From the NCBI RefSeq assembly GCF_008330945.1, contig NZ_CP043489.1, positions 2,367,501-2,431,500 of the forward strand: a DNA stretch of 64,000 bases, in the 5' to 3' direction. The notes under the pieces were generated by a model. It was given only the letters and a program-made list of their open reading frames with translations. It was not told where the DNA came from and did not search any database. Below, one piece after another: positions 59,802 to 64,000 of this stretch. A program made the position numbers and the translations under genes. This DNA comes from Labrys sp. KNU-23. GTDB taxonomy: Bacteria > Pseudomonadota > Alphaproteobacteria > Rhizobiales > Labraceae. The first letter of the stretch is position 1. Every line of letters starts with the position of its first letter.

Positions 59802-61742
59802 TTATTTGGCCGCCCCGGTCTTGGCGGCAAGGGCCGGATCGTACCACCACACGGTGGGGAAACCGCCGGTCGGGCTCTGCGTGGGCAGCACGGCCGGCTG
59901 GCCGAAGCGGTTCCAGCGCAAAGTGTGCCATACATCGTTGTACCACATCGGCACCACATAGCTCCCGGCGAGCAGCACCCGGTCCAGCGCCTTGGTGGTG
60001 GCGACCAGTTCGGCCCGGTCCTTGGCATAGACGATGCGCTCGGTCAGAGCGTCCACCGCCGGATCCTTGATGCCGATGATGTTGCGCGAGGTCGGCTTGT
60101 CGGCAGCCGTCGAACCCCAATAATCGCGCTGCTCATTGCCCGGCGACTGGGTCTGGCCCACGCCGAACAGGATCATGTCGAAGTCACGGTTGTTCTCGCG
60201 CTGGTTGAACTGCGTGTCGTCGACTACCCGCACCGAGGCCTCGATGCCGATGCGCTTGAGATTCTCGACATAGGGCAAGGCGATCTTGGTGAACGTATCG
60301 CTGGAGAGCAGGATCTCCACCTTCATCACCTCGCCAGTCTTCACATTGGTGAGCTTGCGGTCCTTGAACTCCCACCCGGCCTCCTTCAAGAGGCCGATGG
60401 CTGCGCGGATATTGGCGCGCTGGACCTCGTCGCTGCCATTGACGGGATTGGCATAGGGCGTGGTGAACACCTCCGGCGGCAGCTTGTCCTTGAGCGTTTC
60501 GAGGATGTCACGCTCCTGGCCCTGCGGCAGCCCGCTGGAGGAGAGTTCCTCGAGCCCAGCGAAATAGGAGCCGATGCGCTTATACTGGTTGAAGAAGATC
60601 GTACGGTTCAGCGTCTCGAAATCGAAGACCAGGTTGAAGGCCTTGCGCACCCTGACATCCTGGAATTTTGGCCGCCTCAGGTTGAAGGCGAAGGCCTGCA
60701 TGCGCCCGATGGTGTTGGACGGGAAGTCCTGCTTGACGATGCGCCCTTCCGTCACCGCCGGGATGTTGTAGAGCGTCATCCAGTTGGCGATGATATTCTC
60801 CAGCCGGAAGTCGTAGGAATCGCTCTTGAACAGTTCCGGCAGCTGCTGGGCATTGGTGTAGTAGTCGTAGCGGATCTCATCGAAATTATAGTGGCCCTTG
60901 GCGGTGGGCAGGTCGGCGCCCCACCAGTCCTTGACCCGCTCATAGACGGCCCCGCGCCCGGCCTCGAAGCTCTTGAGGCGGTAGGGGCCCGAACCGAGAG
61001 GCGGCTCGAGCGTGGTGTTGGCGACGTTGCGCGGCTTGCCGTCGGGCCCATTGGCCAGCCACCAATGCTTGGGCATGACGTAGAGCTGGCCGAGGATCTG
61101 CGGAAGCTCGCGATTGCCCTTGGTCGAGAAGCTGAAGGTCACCTGGTCGGGCGCGCTGACCTCGGCCTTGGTGACGTCGTGATAATATTGCGCGGTCTGC
61201 AGATTGTTGGCCTTCTGCACCTCGAAGGACCACACCACGTCCTCCGGCGTCAGCTTGGTGCCGTCGTGCCAGCGCGCCTTGGGATTGATGCGGAAGGTCA
61301 CCGAGGAAATGTCGTCGGGAAAGCGCACCGCATCGGCGATCTCGCCATATTCGGTGGACGCTTCGTCCTGCGCCGATGTCATCAGGTTCTGGTAGACATT
61401 GGTGACACCGGCCTCGATGTTGCCCTTCACCGAGACGCCGTTGATCGCCATCAGCGCGATGTTGAAATTGTCGAAGGTGCCGCTGATCGCCAGCCGCACC
61501 CGGCCGCCCTTGGGCGCATCCGGATTGACGTAGTCGAAATGGTCGAACGCCTCCTTGTGCCTGGGCTCGCCCAGCAGGGAGATGCCGATGCGCCAGGGTA
61601 GTGCCGCGCCCGCCGCCGTGCCGGCGGAGGCTTCGGCCGGCTTGGCAGCCTCCTCCGCCGAAGCCTGCCAGGGCGCGAAGACAGCCAGGCTCATGAGGAC
61701 GGCAAAGGCGGCCGAGGCGAGAGGGGAACGGACGGGGTGCAT
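59802..61742 (-). CDS. YejA-like extracellular solute-binding protein (family 5)
   Basis: 646 residues from ATG 61742, with GGAGA upstream. Sec signal peptide ends near ASAEEA. The mature part matches YejA-type binding proteins of oligopeptide/microcin C importers: FDHFDYVNPDAPKGGRVRLA, FRINPKARWHDGTKLTPEDV, LPELFKSDSYDFRLENIIAN and NTIGRMQAFAFNLRRPKFQD. It is paralogous to the gene downstream (57816-59648). The yejBEF permease and ATPase genes usually found next to such proteins are not in this window; upstream is a repeat-rich gap. Confidence 0.92.
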   Translation of the reverse strand: MHPVRSPLASAAFAVLMSLAVFAPWQASAEEAAKPAEASAGTAAGAALPWRIGISLLGEPRHKEAFDHFDYVNPDAPKGGRVRLAISGTFDNFNIALMAINGVSVKGNIEAGVTNVYQNLMTSAQDEASTEYGEIADAVRFPDDISSVTFRINPKARWHDGTKLTPEDVVWSFEVQKANNLQTAQYYHDVTKAEVSAPDQVTFSFSTKGNRELPQILGQLYVMPKHWWLANGPDGKPRNVANTTLEPPLGSGPYRLKSFEAGRGAVYERVKDWWGADLPTAKGHYNFDEIRYDYYTNAQQLPELFKSDSYDFRLENIIANWMTLYNIPAVTEGRIVKQDFPSNTIGRMQAFAFNLRRPKFQDVRVRKAFNLVFDFETLNRTIFFNQYKRIGSYFAGLEELSSSGLPQGQERDILETLKDKLPPEVFTTPYANPVNGSDEVQRANIRAAIGLLKEAGWEFKDRKLTNVKTGEVMKVEILLSSDTFTKIALPYVENLKRIGIEASVRVVDDTQFNQRENNRDFDMILFGVGQTQSPGNEQRDYWGSTAADKPTSRNIIGIKDPAVDALTERIVYAKDRAELVATTKALDRVLLAGSYVVPMWYNDVWHTLRWNRFGQPAVLPTQSPTGGFPTVWWYDPALAAKTGAAK

Positions 61743-62159
61743 GGGATCTCCGTTGGTTTCCCTCGCCATGGGCAGGGAGACGGGGGCGGCCGGGGCGATG
61801 CCCCCTCGATTGCAGCACGGCTGCGGGCAGCGGCGGCCAGCCCGCGAGGATAGGAGCCAATGCGGCGGAAATGCAGCTGATTCGGCAAGATGACATCGTG
61901 TTCACCTCGAGCAAAGCGCGTTCACAGCTGGACACTCGTTCGCTCCAGCTCCCCGTTACCAAGCCGATCCAACGGATTGGCTGGGGCTTTTGCGCATCCC
62001 GACGATTGCACCAAATCGCGAGCCGTTTCGGCAGGAAAGCGCGTGCCAACGCCCCCGGTCGGGCTTATTCTGATCGGGCAATCCTTGCGCCGGACGGCTG
62101 CGCCAGTTTCCGGCACTGAGCGGTGCGGGGCGGCAACAGGAGCGATCCGGAGGCACACC
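61743..62159. other. 417 bp divergent intergenic region
   Basis: Between the second solute-binding protein and the VOC protein. Contains a type A repeat (61909-62024); no gene was supported in the remainder, and a frame reaching in from the VOC gene is repeat-derived. Confidence 0.5.
61909..62024 (+). repeat. Type A intergenic repeat (long subtype, diverged)
   Basis: GAGCAAAGCGCGTT at the left, then CGTTCGCTCC, an inserted AGCCGATCC...GGATTGGCT palindrome as in the copy at 10791, then TTTTGCGCATCCC and CAAATCGCGAGC at the right. The right arm is diverged. Confidence 0.75.
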
Positions 62160-62537
62160 ATGCTGGGAAACAAGCTCGCCGTCGCCACTTTGCCCGTGCG
62201 CGACCTCGCCACGGCCCGGCGCTTCTACGAGGACCTGGTGGGGCTGGAGATCGCCTTCGAGCACGCCGGCAGCGCCATCGCCTACAAGGCCGGCCCCTCG
62301 ATCGTGCTCGTCTACGCCTCGGCCAATGCCGGCACCAACCACGCCACCGCCGTGACCTGGGTGGTGGGCGACGACATGATCAGCCTGGTCGAAACACTCA
62401 AGGCCAAGGGCGTCGCCTTCGAGCATTACGAGATCCCCGATACCACGCTCGATGGCGACATCCACCGCACCGGCGATCTCGAACTCGCCTGGTTCCGCGA
62501 CCCCGACGGCAACATCCACGGCCTGGCAAGCGGGTGA
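62160..62537 (+). CDS. VOC (glyoxalase/bleomycin resistance) family protein
   Basis: 125 residues from ATG 62160, with GGAGGC upstream. Two beta-alpha-beta-beta-beta modules: KLAVATLPVRDLATARRFYE and LVETLKAKGVAFEHYEIPDT, ending in WFRDPDGNIHGLASG, the usual C-terminal metal-ligand segment of the vicinal oxygen chelate superfamily. It is cytosolic. The substrate is unknown. It stands alone between repeats, next to the tRNA-Leu gene. Confidence 0.85.
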   Translation: MLGNKLAVATLPVRDLATARRFYEDLVGLEIAFEHAGSAIAYKAGPSIVLVYASANAGTNHATAVTWVVGDDMISLVETLKAKGVAFEHYEIPDTTLDGDIHRTGDLELAWFRDPDGNIHGLASG

Positions 62538-62628
62538 ATCGATATTAGGAAACGAGCGTTTCCGAATGATCTCGGCAGTGCAGGCTTCTCAGCGACATGC
62601 TGCATGTCGCGATATCCGCCTGTTTCCA

Positions 62629-62705
62629 GGTGCACGGGCGCCCCGCCCGTTCCTGGAAACGCCGTACTTGCCGAAGGGAAGAACGGGCGGGACGCCCGCC
62701 CACCC
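62629..62705. repeat. Type D palindromic repeat
   Basis: GGTGCACGGGCGCCCCGCCC at the left and GAACGGGCGGGACGCCCGCC at the right, 61 bp before the tRNA gene. Resembles the copy at 57166. Confidence 0.8.
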
Positions 62706-62765
62706 GAAAAGCCCGCAATCGCGGATTGACGCCGCCTTATCCCTCGCTATAGTGCCGCCCGCGTT

Positions 62766-62850
62766 GCCCCTATGGCGGAACTGGTAGACGCGTCCGACTC
62801 AAAATCGGATTCCGCAAGGAGTGCTGGTTCGATTCCGGCTAGGGGCACCA
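62766..62850 (+). tRNA. tRNA-Leu (anticodon CAA)
   Basis: 85 nt with encoded CCA. Acceptor stem GCCCCTA (62766-62772) pairs with TAGGGGC (62840-62846). Anticodon arm TCCGA-CTCAAAA-TCGGA gives anticodon CAA. A class II long variable arm follows, and the T arm is GCTGG-TTCGATT-CCGGC. The 3' end lies 190 bp before an integrase gene and is the probable insertion site of the element at the right edge. Confidence 0.96.
62826..62850 (+). other. Probable attachment site (attL) at the 3' end of tRNA-Leu
   Basis: The T-arm and acceptor end from GGTTCGATTCC to GGGGCACCA is intact and directly faces the integrase, as for elements that use tRNA 3' ends. The second copy (attR) would lie outside the window and could not be checked. 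Confidence 0.55.
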
Positions 62851-62960
62851 CTTCCACTTTCAGCAACGTTCGCGAAAGTTCAAAACACCCCAAAAATCAA
62901 AGACTTAGGCGCAAAAATCGTTCACTGCGGTTCGTTTCCGTGCGCCTACAGCCGCGCTCC

Positions 62961-63029
62961 GTGGTGGTACGGATGGTGGTATCGGCGCCTGAATCTGCTA
63001 AGATGTGGTGGTACGCGATACCACCATCC
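62961..63029. promoter_or_regulatory. Inverted and direct repeats in front of the integrase gene
   Basis: GGATGGTGGTATCG (62971-62984) is mirrored exactly by CGATACCACCATCC (63016-63029). GTGGTGGTAC occurs twice as a direct repeat (62961-62970 and 63005-63014). The array ends 10 bp before the integrase ATG; it could be an integrase/excisionase arm-binding site or an autoregulatory operator. Confidence 0.6.
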
Positions 63030-63039
63030 GGGCGCCGCC

Positions 63040-64000
63040 ATGCCGCTGACAGACATCGAATGCCGAACCGCCAAGCCGACAGATTCGTTGCGCAAGCTCT
63101 CGGATGGCCAGGGTTTGCAGCTCTGGATCATGCCGAACGGCTCGAAACTGTGGCGACAGGACTATCGCTTCGCCGGCGAGCGCAAGCTTCTGGCAATCGG
63201 CCCCTATCCCGCGATCACGCTGGTGGCGGCCCGCAAGGCACGCGACGAAGCCCGTGCGCTGGTCGCTGGTGGTATCGACCCTTCGGATGCCAAGCAGGAA
63301 GCGAAAGCCGCCCGCATCGCGCAGGAAGCCGCCGCAGACAGCTTCAAGGCGGTGGCGGAAGGCTACATCGCCAAGCTCAAGCGCGAGGGCCGGGCGCCCG
63401 CAACCATGAAGAAGATCGAGTGGCTTCTCGACTTCGCCTTGCCCGATCTCGGTAAGCTCAAGATCGGCGAGATCAGCTCGGCTAAGGTGCTTGCCGTGCT
63501 GCGCAAGGTGGAAGCGCGCGAGGCCTATGAGAGCGCCCACCGCCTGCGCTCCACGATCGGCGCCGTGTTCCGCTATGGCATTGCCAGCGCCCTTTGCGAG
63601 AACGATCCGACCCAAGCACTCAAGGGCGCTTTGACCACGCCCACCGTCACGCCTCGCGCCGCCCTTCTCAAGCCGGCCGCCTTCGGCGCGTTGCTGCGTT
63701 CGATCGAGGATTTCGACGGCCAGCCAACGACACAAGCCGCCCTGCGGCTGATGGCCTATCTGTTTCCCCGGCCGGGCGAGCTTCGTATGGCGGAATGGGC
63801 CGAGTTCGACCTTGAGGCGGCAGCATGGGAAATCCCAGCCAGCCGCATGAAGATGCGCCGCGCGCATCGCATTCCGCTCTCGCGGCAAGCCGTCGCGATC
63901 CTGAAGGATTTGCAGGCACTCACCGGCAAGGGCAGGCTGGTGCTGCCCTGCGTGCGCACGTTGGCTCGCCCTATCAGCGAGAACACGCTCAACGCCGCGC
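63040..64000 (+). CDS. Tyrosine site-specific integrase, P4-type (DUF4102), N-terminal part
   Basis: 320 residues before the window ends; the C-terminal catalytic Tyr lies outside. The N-terminal DUF4102 arm-binding domain reads LTDIECRTAKPTDSLRKLSD, LWRQDYRFAGERKLLAIGPY and RKARDEARALVAGGIDPSDA. A core-binding SAM-like domain follows (about 105-190), then the catalytic domain with its first Arg in MAYLFPRPGELRMAEWAEFD and Lys in SRMKMRRAHRIPLSRQAVAI. Elements with this integrase enter tRNA genes; the intact tRNA-Leu 190 bp upstream fits. The element therefore extends to the right. A shorter start is unlikely. Confidence 0.93.
   Translation, partial: MPLTDIECRTAKPTDSLRKLSDGQGLQLWIMPNGSKLWRQDYRFAGERKLLAIGPYPAITLVAARKARDEARALVAGGIDPSDAKQEAKAARIAQEAAADSFKAVAEGYIAKLKREGRAPATMKKIEWLLDFALPDLGKLKIGEISSAKVLAVLRKVEAREAYESAHRLRSTIGAVFRYGIASALCENDPTQALKGALTTPTVTPRAALLKPAAFGALLRSIEDFDGQPTTQAALRLMAYLFPRPGELRMAEWAEFDLEAAAWEIPASRMKMRRAHRIPLSRQAVAILKDLQALTGKGRLVLPCVRTLARPISENTLNAA

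Noticed and set aside
59925..61601. A 558-codon forward frame opposite the second solute-binding protein
   Set aside because: Antisense shadow; the reverse strand has a signal peptide, ribosome-binding site and full family match.
1..64000. CRISPR array, rRNA genes, insertion-sequence transposases
   Set aside because: No regularly spaced identical repeats, no rRNA segments and no transposase reading frames were found; the only mobility gene is the integrase at the right edge.

Overview
The window looks like chromosomal DNA of a high-GC alphaproteobacterium of the order Hyphomicrobiales (Rhizobiales). Support comes from the gene blocks (ffh-rpsP-rimM-HAD-trmD-rplS, argH-lptM-lysA, sdhCDAB, nadD-rsfS-rlmH, ctpA-envC), a CtrA-type box (TTAA-N7-TTAACC), and palindromic intergenic repeats built around GCCCGGGTCAAGCCCGGGC and GCGAGCGTAGCGACGCGATCCAG. 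Genus cannot be settled from the sequence alone. Most of the window is ordinary core genome, and an integrated element begins at the right edge.

Layout. 1-10.7 kb: two leftward glycosyltransferase genes diverge from a rightward group. That group encodes a transporter-like ABC protein whose ATP-site motifs have all decayed, a stand-alone cyclic-nucleotide-binding domain protein, a class-V aminotransferase, and a membrane protein joining a [2Fe-2S] ferredoxin domain to a class III nucleotide cyclase domain. A radical SAM/SPASM gene overlapping an FkbM methyltransferase gene follows. This is the least conventional part of the window. 10.9-26.7 kb: mscS-type channel, LysE exporter, leuC, nadD-rsfS-rlmH, a PadR/DUF1700/GIN-domain operon with a palindromic operator, a serine hydrolase, a TlpA-like thioredoxin, argH, lptM and lysA. 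26.9-35.9 kb: homocysteine methyltransferase, ctpA-envC, a DedA/VTT protein with dsbB, a FAD amine oxidase, and a DCC-family protein overlapping an orphan modC. 36.1-39.7 kb: complete sdhCDAB. 39.8-52.5 kb: an Inh-type lipoprotein, a fatty acid desaturase divergent from an XRE regulator, an alpha/beta hydrolase, hisN, a YhaO/YhaN nuclease pair and a glutaminase. 52.9-57.7 kb: ffh, rpsP, rimM, HAD phosphatase, trmD, rplS. 57.8-61.7 kb: two tandem YejA-like solute-binding proteins without permeases. 62.1-64 kb: a VOC protein, tRNA-Leu(CAA), and a tyrosine integrase that runs off the window, marking the edge of an integrative element.

A striking feature is repeated intergenic DNA. One family of about 98 bp (here called type A) occurs ten times, always between genes, and in several cases ends 14-25 bp before a start codon (mscS, leuC, nadD, ffh, and in reverse orientation the phosphodiester glycosidase gene). 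Its two arms can fold into two hairpins. Other palindromic families (types B, C and D) and a five-hairpin composite between rpsP and rimM add to this. Several normally adjacent Rhizobiales genes (rlmH with envC-ctpA, rplS with leuC) are separated here, so repeats may have helped rearrange the region; that link is inference.

Many starts are GTG or TTG; where the annotated start differs from the longest reading frame, the ribosome-binding site or family length decided it.
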